Shown here piece by piece: positions 10,836-21,408 of a DNA stretch of 64,000 nt (positions are counted from its first letter, which is position 1; each line of letters begins with the position of its first letter). This stretch comes from Coniferiporia sulphurascens (Eukaryota > Basidiomycota > Agaricomycetes > Hymenochaetales > Hymenochaetaceae): contig NBBA01000007.1 of assembly GCA_002794785.1 (NCBI GenBank), forward strand, positions 248,001 to 312,000. The letters are read 5' to 3'. The notes beneath the pieces are model-generated. The model saw nothing but the letters and a program-made list of their open reading frames with translations, did not search any database and was not told the origin of the DNA. The translations under genes and the position numbers were made by a program.

Positions 10836-11452
10836 CTAAAAGCTCTATGACTACCTTGCTGACTCATTTTCCATTTACAGTACACTTTGTAATTAACATT
10901 ACAAGCTCTAAGTTATTGACTTAAATTAATGAAGTCAATCACTGCAGGAGATCGACCTGGCCATGTTCAATGCCCTCCGGCACCTCACTAATTACCCCTA
11001 CAACACGCACACACAGGGGAAGCACCATCTTGCAGACCTCTATGAGCTTGTTCAATATGCAGGAAACATCATCCTGCATCTGTACCTTATGACCACCATT
11101 GGTGCCGTCTACATGTCTATCCCCAACGCATCCATCAAGGAGCTCATGAAGGACATGATGGAGATGTCGTGTGGCGTACAGCACCCTACCCATGGTCTCT
11201 TCCTCTGCCACTACCTCAGCGGACAGACCCGGGATAACCTCCCTGTAGGTGATGACGAGGGGTACGTGTCCTACCCCCACTCTGCTCCCTGACCTCATTT
11301 CCACTGTAACAGCCCAGTCGGAAACCTGCAGGACTCGAATGCATTCAAACTCACCAACTTCATCGAGATGAACAAGCTCTGGGTGCAGTAGCACCAAGGA
11401 CACTCACACGACCGCGAGAAGCATGAGATGGAGCAATGCGAGCTGTGTATCC

Positions 11453-12013
11453 TGTTAAGCTCAATGGTTACGTGGTGATCAACGTCGGTGCTTCCTGATC
11501 GTTGGGACTAGTGGTTACGGCAATGGGGCTTCCGAGATGTCGTAAGTCGAAGGTGATCGTTGATGGGGCTTCCTGATCGGCAATGTGGATGCGGTAGGCT
11601 TCTGAGAGGGAGTCGGGTTACGACGAAGGGACTAGTGGCACACTGGCACACAGTAGACTGGTGGTAGCAGATAATGGGCTTGTATGAACAAAGAGCACAA
11701 GCTTAGGGCTTGTGCTACTGAAGTTACATGCTTATATGCTACTCTATGTGTTTACTACTGTAGCGGCCTGTGTAAGGTAGTTTACCAGACTATGGAAGGT
11801 CATGGAAACCCAAGGAATGCCTTGGTAATACAAGTAGGGCTATCAGTAAGCAAAGCACATCATGATGGTGCAGTAAGGCGTCATCATGGCGTCTTATGGC
11901 GCAAGGTGAATAAGGATGAGTAAGGTAGAGAAATGGGGGAGTTGCGCTGACTGATGATGACGAAGAAGAAGTGAGTCAGCGCAATAAGGGAAAAGTAAAG
12001 GAAAATTGTAACA
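11453..12013 (+). mobile_element. Family A solo LTR (561 bp) in a VPS35 exon
   Basis: TGTTAAGCTC...ATTGTAACA is flanked by the perfect duplication TATCC (11448-11452 and 12014-12018). Excising it joins the codons for ELCI and LVGTN of VPS35 in frame. There is no internal domain. A TATA-like CATATAAGC reads on the opposite strand, so true transcription orientation may be the reverse of that given. Confidence 0.93.
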
Positions 12014-12703
12014 TATCCTTGTCGGTACCAACCTCATACGGCTCAGCGCGCTCGATGGCGTCGGCCTCGGAATGTACCAGCATACAATCCTCCCAAGCAT
12101 CCTCAAGCAGGTCATCAACTGCAAAGATGTCATCGCCCAAGAGTACTTCATGGAAGTCGTCATCCAAGTCTTCACCAACGAGTTCCATCTCCACTCTCTC
12201 GGCCCCTTTCTCTCCACAACTGCTCAGCTCCAGCAGTCTGTCAACATCAAGCAGATTGTCATTGCACTCATTGACAGGCTCACTGTGTATGTCATGTGCG
12301 AGGCCAAGAATGAGAACCCAGAGGAGACGAAGCGCCAGGAGGAGGCAGCGGCGAGACGGCTGGCAGAGAAGGTCAAGGTGCAGAAAGCCAAGGTCCGGAC
12401 AAACAGCATTGGTCTGACTTCCGGCGCTTGGGTCTCAGAAGACACAATTTGGGGAATCAATGAGCCCGACTTTAGAAGACACTGAAAAGTCGTTCACAGA
12501 TCTCAGTCTGAGCAATGGGGAAGCAGCGCTGAATGGTGAAAAGTCGCTGACAGAGGAGAAGGGTAAGGAAAAGGAAAAGGAGGCCGCACCTTTGAAGAAG
12601 TTCAGAGGTATACTGGAGAACATCAAGCTGTTTGAGATCTTTTGGAATCAAGTGGTTGAACTCATCAAGGTGAGGCATTTCATATATGACTTGGGCAGCC
12701 AAT

Positions 12704-12962
12704 TCTTAAAATCTACACACGTTGTGGTAGACGATGAGGTGCAGTGGTGTAGTTCAAGCAAAGGTGGGTTATCAGCATAAACCAATGTATTTCTTAAGGC
12801 GAGACCAGCTCCCCTTATATACATGTTCCGTGAGCTAGTACTACTATAACTATCTAGCTCCTATATCATATGGTGTTATCGTTGCATTATCGTTCACTTA
12901 GTAAGGTGGTTGTTCATATGACCATGTACTATATTTATATCATTCGTTATATTTATTTAATA
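12704..12962 (-). repeat. 3' LTR of the copia element
   Basis: This 259-bp LTR differs from 18453-18711 by about a dozen substitutions. On the minus strand it reads TATTAAATAAATATA... to ...GATTTTAAGA and holds a TATA-like GTATATAAGGGG. Its termini are not the usual TG...CA. Confidence 0.9.
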
Positions 12963-12969
12963 CTCCCCT

Positions 12970-15900
12970 TCAAACTTTTACTAGGTGGAGTAGACTTGTA
13001 AAATGTTTGATTAATTCTATCGTTAGCGCTTTCATCATAATATCAGCCTTTTGCTGTCCAGTTGGAATATATGAAACTGATATGGTTTCATTTTCAATAT
13101 AATCTCATAAGAAGTCTTTTCATATATCAATATGTTTTGTTCTTTGCGTATATTTTTGCTCTGTTGAGTTTACTATAGTTATGGCTGCTTGATTATCACA
13201 TAAGATTTTCGTAGGTGTATCCAAGGTCTGCAGTACCTCTTCAACCAGTCTTCGTAGCCATATTGCTTCTTTTACTCCATGAGTTAAAGCTTGTAGTTCA
13301 GCTTCGCATACTGATAGTGACACTAATTCTTGTTTTTTACTTGACCATGATGTCGTTGCATTTCCTATTTGGAATATATATCCTGATATTGCTTTATGGC
13401 CTTCTTGTGTCATGCCATCAGCATCGGTATATCTGATTAACTCAATTGGTTCTTTACCTCCGAGTATTAACCAATAATCATTCATTCCTTTTAAATATTT
13501 GAAACAGTGTTTTACTGCATTGTAGTGTTCAATACTAGGTTTGTTTAAATGCCTAGCAAATTGACCTGTGGCGAATGATATATCAGGTCTCATACAGTCT
13601 GCTGCATATCGTAATGCTCCAACCATATTCATATAAGGTATTTGATTCATGAAGTTTAATTCTTCATTAGTTGGATTTTCAAGTGATTTTAACACTTGAC
13701 CAGGTGTCATTGGTGTTCGTACTATTGCAGCATCTTTTAGTTTATATTTTTCTATAATATTATCAATATAATGTTTTTGTCTTAGTTTAATTATTCTTTC
13801 TTCTTGGTTTCTTTCAATTTCAATTCCGAGTAACCAATGTATATCATTTCTGTCAGTGAATTTTACATGTTTTCCAATTTCGTCTTTAAAGGCTTTTATT
13901 ATTAATAAATTTAAGCCACATATGGTTATGTCGTCAACATGTATGAAAAGTATTAGAATTGTTTTTCCTTTTACTTTTCTTAGAAATACTGCATTGTCTT
14001 GGACTGCTCATGTTAGTCCTATTCCAATTAATATTTCAGATAATTTTTTATACCATCGTCTGCCTGCTTGTTTTAATCCATATAAGGCTTTATTTAATTT
14101 TAAAACTTGTCCAGGTTTGATTATGATTAGATTTCCTGGTGGTGGTTTTATGTATATATTTTCGTCTTTTTCTAATTCACTGTATAAGTAAGCTGATTTT
14201 ATATCGATTTGGTGAATTTCGTAATTATTTGTTGCGCTCCAACTTAATATAGTTCTTACTGTAGCTAATCGTGCTACTGGAGCGAATGTGTCATTTGAAT
14301 AGTAGTCTATACCCTCTTTCTGGGCAAATCCTTGAACTACTAGTCTTGCTTTGTAATGTTCTATTTCTCCGTTTGCTAATCTTTTTGTTTTATAAACAAA
14401 TCTTGTTCCGATTATGTTTGCTTCTTTTGGTGGATCAATGATTTTCCACGTAGATCTTTTGATTAATGTTTTTATTTCTTCTTTCATTGCTATGATCCAC
14501 TGATTTGCGTCAATTCTATTGATCACTTATTGATATGAATTTGGATCGCCTATTAATTCCGTATTGAATTGATTAAATTCCATAAGATAAGCAACTGTAT
14601 TTTGTTCATCAAAGTTAAGACCTAATGATCGTTTTGTTGGTTTTGTTGTTCTTATTGGTCTTTCATTTGTTAATTCTTTTATTTGTTCATTTTGTTTTTC
14701 TGTTATATTCTCCCCTTCAATTTTAGATGGTGGAGAATCTAAAAATTGTAAATTCCGTTCAACTGTAATTTTTCTGTTATGATAGGTTCTATGACCTTTG
14801 CTTTCTTCGTCAAATCCAAGCCATTGTGCATAAATTCCTTTTGGTTGTAATTTATTAACGTCTTCTTGTCGTATAATGCAGTATTGGCCGAATTCTTTTA
14901 AATCATCAATGTTATAATTTTCGTTATATCGTTTAAAATATGGTGTTTTAAAATCAATAGCGCTCTTTGGCGTTCTATTGTAAACGTAAGTACTGTATTT
15001 TACAGCTTCTCCCCATAGACTGGGTGGTAATTTTGCTTGTAGCAGATTTACTTGTGTGTTATTTAAAATCGTTTGATGTGATCGTTCTGCTACTCTGTTT
15101 TGCTGTGGTGTATCATGAACAGTCAGCTTTCATATCGTTCCATGTTTTTCTAAATATTCAGTGAATTGTTTACTTAAAAACACTGTGTTGTTATCACTTT
15201 GTAATATTTTTATTTTTATGTTAAATTGTGTATTGAGCATTGTGGCCCAAGTCGTATAAGCATTTAAACCCTTGTCTTTTGTTTTTAATAGAATCATTTT
15301 TATCCATCTTGTAGCATCATCTACAAGTGTTAGAAGATATTTATATCCTCCAATGGCATGTGTGGATGCTGGACCCCATATGTCCATATGTATATGATCG
15401 CCGAATTTTTCGGCTAACCTTGAAATACGTAATTTTGGGATTTGTATTCTTTTTATATTTGCTTCAAGGCAAATTGTGCATTGAGTTTCATTGTAGTTTG
15501 AAATTTTATTATTTGTAATTTGATCTTCTTTTAATAGTCGTTTTATGTAAGCATAACTTATATGCCCAAGTTTTTTGTGAAGTTCAAATAATGTTACATT
15601 TTTTGTAGCTGCTTGTACATCATTGTTAAATATACTATACAGTCCATTCGTATTTTTTATTTTTCCACATAAAGATCCATTAGGATACTTTATTGTGCAT
15701 GTATTTTCTTTATAAATAAATTCGTAACCGTTTTGACATAGAAGTCCTTGAGAGACTAATGTCATATTCATTTTAGGATTGTAATATATGTTTGATAATG
15801 TTATGACACTTACCGAGTGTCCATTGGGGATGTGAAGCTTAAGATCCCCTACTATGTTTGCCATAAATGTTGTTTTATTTGTGGCCGTTATTGTTATTGC

Positions 15901-16128
15901 ATCAGTTTTGTAAGTGTTTTGTAATTGATTTAGATATGGTGTTAAGTGTATTGTTGCACTGGTATCAATTATATCCATAGATGAATAAATGTTGTTAGCT
16001 ATTTTGTTTATTGTTATAGCGTTAATGCTTACATCTAAATTGTTATCATCCACATCTTCCATTGCACTGTCGTGGTTTCCTATAGCGTCAAGGAAGTCAT
16101 TATACGAATATATTGGGAATTCTCCCAT
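12970..16128 (-). pseudogene. copia pol: protease, integrase, reverse transcriptase, RNase H
   Basis: The polyprotein would copy and integrate the element. From the right: a protease-like MDIIDTSATIHLTPYL, where copia elements usually have D-S/T-G-A; GAG-pre-integrase ELHKKLGHISYAYIKRLL with a CTIC pair; integrase core HIHMDIWGPAST and LQSDNNTVFL (15130-16128); then RT EIHQIDIKSAYLYSELEKDE, NKALYGLKQAGRRWYKKL and FIHVDDITI (14526 to about 13711); then RNase H YTDADGMTQ, EAELQALTHGVKEAIWL and CDNQAA. The end GQQKADIMMKAL stops at 12970. In-frame stops at about 13120, 14007 and 15129 break it into four open pieces, so it is inactive. Confidence 0.9.
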
Positions 16129-18379
16129 GTCGAAGTTGTTGTTGTTGATTTCGGTTATAAAGGTGGTTTCGCCTTGGCCTATTACGGCACTTAACTCGAT
16201 TTGAGAGCTCGATGCGATGTTTGTTGCTGCTGCTGCTGCAGTATGTTTAGCCTGGGCCGCATTTGCCCCAGTCGATGTCGGTGCCGCTGACGCACCCGTT
16301 TCCTTCCCTTTTCCTTTGTTGTTGTTCGTGTCCTCTTTTTTCTTTTGAGCTGCCTTCGTCCATTCCGTTTTTGGCGCCCAGCAGTCTCGACTGAAGTGTC
16401 CTAACTTATTACAGTTGTAACACTTAATAACGTGTGATTGTTGGTTAGGGGAATATCCCCCTCGTCCTCGTCCTCACATATATCCGCCATGGCCCCTATA
16501 GCCGCGACCTCGTGGCTGTACTCTGCGGCTGTTACCGCATCCGCGGCCCCTAAAATAGGGGTGGTTCCGCTCGTCCTTGGGCAGGTGGTTAGCTGCCGCT
16601 CCTGTCCTCTGGTGATTTTTATGCCACCCCTCAAAGGCATTTTGTAATGCAGTTAATAAGAATTGAGGGGTCAGTTCAATTTCATCTTTGTCTGGATTTG
16701 TTTCGTTAATTGTTTTAATATACAACTCACTCTGCATGAGTATGTATTGATATTGTTCGGGCGTTGCCCTCGTAATAGCCGATATATATGTCGACTCTGA
16801 AACTTTTACCCCTTGGGCTATGAGTTCCTCGTATTTATTGCTGAGGTTATCGAGCGTTCCATCGAAATGGCTGACATGACCTCTGATATCAAAAAGGGCA
16901 GCCTCATTAAAGCCCTTTGTAATTGTTGTCTGGATGTTATATCATCCATCAAGCGCTTTGTGTTAAGCTCAACAGTTACACGGTGATCGACGTTGGGGCT
17001 TCCTGATTGTCGGAACTGATGGTACGGCAACGGGGCTTCCTAGATGTCGTAAGTCGAGGATGATCATCGATGGGGCTTCCTGATCGTCGATGTGGACGCG
17101 GTACGCTTCTTATGGTGAGTCGGGTTACGACGAAGCGACTAATGGCCAAGTGGCGCACAGTAGACTGGTGGCAGCAGATAATGGGCTTGTATGAACAAAG
17201 AGCACAAGCTTAGGGCTTGTGCTACTGAAGTTACATGCTTATATGCTACTCTATGTGTTTGCTACTGTAGCAACTTGGTTAGGTATGTTTACCAGACTGT
17301 GGAAGGTCATGGAAACTCAAGGAAGGCCTTGGTAATACAAGTACGGTGGTCAGTAAGCAAAGCACGTCATGATGGTGCAATAAGGCGTCATCATGGCATC
17401 TTATGGTGCAAGGCGAAATAAGGATGAGTAAGGCAGAGAAATGGGGGAATTGTGCTGACTGATGATGACGAAGAGGAAGTGAGTCAGCGCAATGAGGGGA
17501 AGTAAAGGAAAATTGTAACACTTTGAGTAGCGCTGGAATATCTTTGTTAAAATTAAGATAATAAGCCAATATTTTGTCGGGCATAGTGTGCATAATGCCG
17601 TTATATAAAGCATTTGATATACCAGTCTCTCCAGTTCCTGGGGAGTTAATGAGCAGGTTACGGTAACCTGCACTCTCGATTGCACTGCGGACTCTGTAGT
17701 TCCAGAGTTTGTAGTTTCTGTGCCCGTCGAGTTTCTCGATTCCGTCGAAGAATTTCTGGAGTTCCACGAGTTTAGTTGCCATACTCGGTTCATCTTCCTC
17801 GGTATCGTTAGCGTCTGAATCGTCAGGTTCTGATGGTTCTGATGGCTCACTAAATGGTTTATTTTTGGATTCTTCTGAGTTTTCTTCTTCGTTGTCTTCT
17901 TTTTTATCATTGTCTTCTTTTTTATCTTCTTCTTGTTCTGGCTTAATATAAGGATTATTAATTTTAAATTGTTCTTTTTCATTTGGATCTGATATGCCCA
18001 AATACGTACTTATTCGGTATCTGATTTCGGATGATTTTCCTTGGTCTGATATTCCTAAATCTTTAGCGTGATTCGTTAGTTCCATTTTATAGTCAGTTTT
18101 AATTTTTAATTTTTCATCATTGGTAGAATTATCATACCTGTTTATTCAATCTTGGATTTGTTGTTCTGTTCCATTAATAGGTATTTGTCGTAGGTTACTT
18201 TGTATTATTAGGTCGACTAACCTTTTGCTATCTTTGGCTTTTTGAATTTTTTCTTTGAGTTCTTTGATAGTAGATGACTGTGTATATGTTATTTTTAGTT
18301 CATTAGCTATTATTCATAATCCTGATAATTTTTGCAAATGTGTTTGCTCACGAGTGTTTGGTTTCTGTCTGTCAGACAT
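16129..18379 (-). pseudogene. copia gag with CCHC zinc knuckle, interrupted by a family A LTR
   Basis: The Gag start is MSDRQKPNTRE (ATG complement at 18377-18379), with an early stop near 18315. An acidic Lys/Glu-rich segment (KPEQEEDKKEDNDKKEDN, about 17940-17870) precedes WNYRVRSAIESAGY. The family A LTR at 16961-17520 interrupts the middle; beyond it FDGTLDNLSNKYEELIAQG continues, followed by a Gly/Arg-rich stretch and the zinc knuckle CYNCNKLGHFSRDC (about 16420-16379), the RNA-binding motif of Gag. After removing the LTR, an in-frame TGA remains near 16945. Confidence 0.85.
16961..17520 (+). mobile_element. Family A solo LTR (560 bp) nested in copia gag
   Basis: It is flanked by CTTTG at 16956-16960 and 17521-17525, a perfect TSD. 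It interrupts the copia gag frame. Confidence 0.93.
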
Positions 18380-18452
18380 ATTTTCGTTTATTTCGAGGAT
18401 GTATGATTTTTGTTAATCGTTTCGTTAGTTGTTAGAGTCAAGGCTCATAACC

Positions 18453-18711
18453 TCTTAAAATCTACACACATTGTGGTAGACGATGAGGTGCAGTGGTGTA
18501 GTTCAAGCAAAGGTGGGTTATCAGCATAAACCAATGTATTTCTTAAGGTGAGACCAGCTCCCCTTATATACACGTTCCGTGAGCTAGTACTACTATAACT
18601 ATCTAGCTCCTATATCGTATGGCATTATCGTTGCGTTATCATTCACTTAGTAAGGTGGTTGTTCATATGACCACGTACTATATTTATATCGTTCATTATA
18701 TTTATTTAATA
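18453..18711 (-). repeat. 5' LTR of the copia element
   Basis: This 259-bp partner of 12704-12962 is followed (minus strand) by GGTTATGAGCCTTGACTC, the region where a primer-binding site is expected. I could not assign a tRNA. Confidence 0.9.
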
Positions 18712-20531
18712 CCAATTAATACCAGTCTCTTAGGCAAGGCCAGACATGTCCATCCAGGATATCACAGCACTCTTAGTGTCCCTTATGAATTTATCCATCA
18801 GTTGTTATCCTGATTGCATAGAATATGCCAACCAGATCTTAGGCTTTGCAAGCAAGAAAATCAAAGAATTCTCAGACAGGTCAGCTACATGCCCTATCAA
18901 CCGACTGTCCCCACTCACTCACACCCCCACTCAGCCTGGACCTGCACGCAATGCAAACAATGAACAACCCCACCTTGCTCCCCATCGCTCCCATCAACTC
19001 CTACCAATCCATGCTAACCCTACTCGCTCTTCCACGGTATGCCAACCTGCTCCTCCTGCAGCCCTTCACAGCGCATCGTTTGCTCGCACATGCCATCATC
19101 GCATCTGTGCTCAAGAACGAAACTATCATCGAGACGCCCGAGGATGTGCACGGTGTGCTAGAGCTCTGTCAGGTGCTTGTGCACGATCAGCTTGATACCA
19201 CGGTGGCTAGCAGCGGGCAGGGCTCGGGCTCGGGTGTGCGCCGGCCTCCTGCGCATGTAGATTGCGAGGAGATGGCAGAGGAGCAGGGATGGGTTGCGAG
19301 GATGGTGCACCTGTTCCGCATGGACGTGCTTGATGTGCAGTTCAAGGTACATGTGCCGTCTTGCCCATTAAAGCGGAGAGAATGACAGTGTTCTTTAGCT
19401 CTTCCAAGAAGCACAGAGACACTTTGAAGCTGGGGGAGAGTGGATGCGGTATACATACCCGGCACTCATTACGAACATCATTAAATTATGCCGGCGGTAT
19501 GAAAAGCGGGAACACGAGGTAAGCGAAAGCCCATAACAAACACCTCCAAAATGCATCTAACAAAACATGAATGTGCTCTAGGAGGACGACTGGCAATCTA
19601 AAATGTCCACAATCCTCAAATTCACACACCAGCTCATCTCAATCCTCTTCACACAAGTCGAAGCTCCCGCCATCGCACTACGGCTCTTCCTGCTCGCCGT
19701 GCAAATGTCCGATGAATGCGGGTTCGAAGACCTGACATATGACCTATATGTGCAGGCATTCACCATGTACAAGGACAGCATTTCAGACAGCCGTGAACAG
19801 CTGCAGGCCGTCACGCTGCTTGTCAGCAAGCTACAGGGTGCATGTGTGTTTTGCACGGATAATTATGATATGCTTATCGTGAAGGCAGCACTGCATGGTG
19901 CGAAGCTGTTGAAGAAGCCTCATCAGACAACTGCAGTGTACCTCGCAAGTCACATGTTCTGACAGGAGGCACATGCTAGTGAGACACTGGAGCAGGGCCG
20001 CCAGGAAGTGGGTGCTGCTGCTGGTGAAGCCACTGCTGCTGCTGCATCGGAGGGGACAGGGGGGCTGAAGGCTGTATGTGTCACTTCTTATTTTATTTTT
20101 AAATCTCTGCTTTGGAGGAACTTGAGCTTATGGATTGCAAATTGGGCAGTACCCGCACCAGGATAGCAAGCGCATCCTCGAGTGCCTGCAGAAATCACTA
20201 CACATCGCGAACTCTGCAACAGAGGATATTGTAACTGTGCAACTCTACTGCGACGCTCTCGACCAGTACCTCTACTATCTGGACCACAATGTGCCAGCAG
20301 TAAGCAATCCAAGTAGATTTCGTAGTTTCGTTTTCTGCCACTTGCCTGTGTCCCTGTTTCTCCATTTCCATGTTTCCCTGTTTTTATCAACACCATCAAC
20401 TCTGTTTCTGTTTGTTTTTTCCTCCCTTCTTTTTCCCTTCTCTTTATTCGATATTGTTTTCGAATTGTGTGTAGACATTGATTGATTGAGCATCACAGGA
20501 AGGTGTCTGCTGTTGTGCTTAATATATTTAG

Positions 20532-21091
20532 TGTTACAATTTTCCTTTACTTTTCCCTTATTGTGCTGACTCACTTCTCCTTTGTCATCATCAGTCAGCG
20601 CAACTCCCCCAGTTCTCTCCATTACTCATCCTTATTCGCCTCGTGCCATAAGACACCATGATGACACCTTATTGCACCATCATGACATGCTTTGCTTACT
20701 GATCACCATACTTGTATTACCAAGGCCTTCCTTGCGTTTCCATGACCTTCCATAGGCTGGTAAACATACCTAACCAAGTCGCTACAGTAGCAAACACATA
20801 GAGTAGCATATAAGCATGTAACTTCAGTAGCACAAGCCCTAAGCTTGTGCTCTTTGTTCATACAAGCCCATTATCTGCTGCCACCAGTCTACTGTGTGTC
20901 TCTTCGGCATTTAGTCACTTCATCATAACCCGACTCTGCTAAGAAGCATACCACGTCCACATCGTCGATCAGGAAGCCCCAACGACAATCATCTTCGACT
21001 TATGACATCTAGGAAGCCCCATTGCCATACTACCAGCCCCAACGATCAGGAAGCCCCGACGTCGATCACTGCATAACCGTTGAGCTTAACA
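20532..21091 (-). mobile_element. Family A solo LTR nested in the copia-2 LTR
   Basis: TGTTACAATTTTCC...GAGCTTAACA, 560 bp, is flanked by TTTAG (20527-20531 and 21092-21096). Confidence 0.93.
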
Positions 21092-21408
21092 TTTAGCAGA
21101 TCATCTTATGCTTTTTTTAGACCTCTCCATCTGTTTCTGCCCCTCAGAGCCAAAGCTGAGGCTGAGATCAGAGTAAGAATTAGAGACATGGAAGACCAAG
21201 ATGCATGATTTCTTTTGGGAGGGGGGTGGTGCATGATGGAAATATGCTCAGCCCTGGAATGAGAATGTAGGACTGAGGTGTAAATGAAAATTTTCGTAGC
21301 TATATGCGCTGTCCGCATGTGGAAACCATCTTACTAATATCTTACTAATCGCATTCAAGCTGTCCTGACTAATCCAAACTTAACACTCCCCCTCAGTGCG
21401 AAAGGCGA

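Larger units (their letters stand above)
12704..18711 (-). mobile_element. Complete but decayed Ty1/copia element (6008 bp) inside a VPS35 intron
   Basis: Both LTRs (12704-12962 and 18453-18711, 259 bp each) are nearly identical, and the element is bounded by CCAAT duplications (12699-12703 and 18712-18716). On the minus strand gag, a CCHC knuckle, protease, integrase, RT and RNase H follow in copia order. A polypurine tract (GAAGGGGAG, complement of 12963-12971) abuts the 3' LTR. A family A solo LTR is nested in gag. The host sequence around it is a normal intron: GTGAGGCATTT upstream and ACCAGTCTCTTAG downstream. Confidence 0.93.
10948..20299 (+). pseudogene. VPS35: VPS35-like retromer subunit, disrupted by transposons
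   Basis: VPS35 is the alpha-solenoid core of retromer, which recycles cargo from endosomes. Recognisable pieces are YELVQYAGNIILHLYLM-type sequence, DMMEMSCGVQHPTHGLFLCH and LSGQTRDNLPVG (exon to 11261), NFIEMNKLWVQ, then after an LTR LVGTNLIRLSAL, CKDVIAQEYFMEVVIQVFTN and LGPFLSTTAQL, FEIFWNQVVELIK (to about 12669), and from 18734 ARPDMSIQDITALLVSLMNL, SVLKNETIIETPED, QAQRHFEAGG-like sequence, LLVSKLQGACVF and SATEDIVTVQLYCDALDQYL. Introns are still GT-AG. Lesions: missing N-terminus, TAG at 11388-11390, an exonic 561-bp LTR, a frameshift near 12471, and TGA at 19960-19962 where relatives have Trp. The C-terminal end is not found. Confidence 0.88.
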
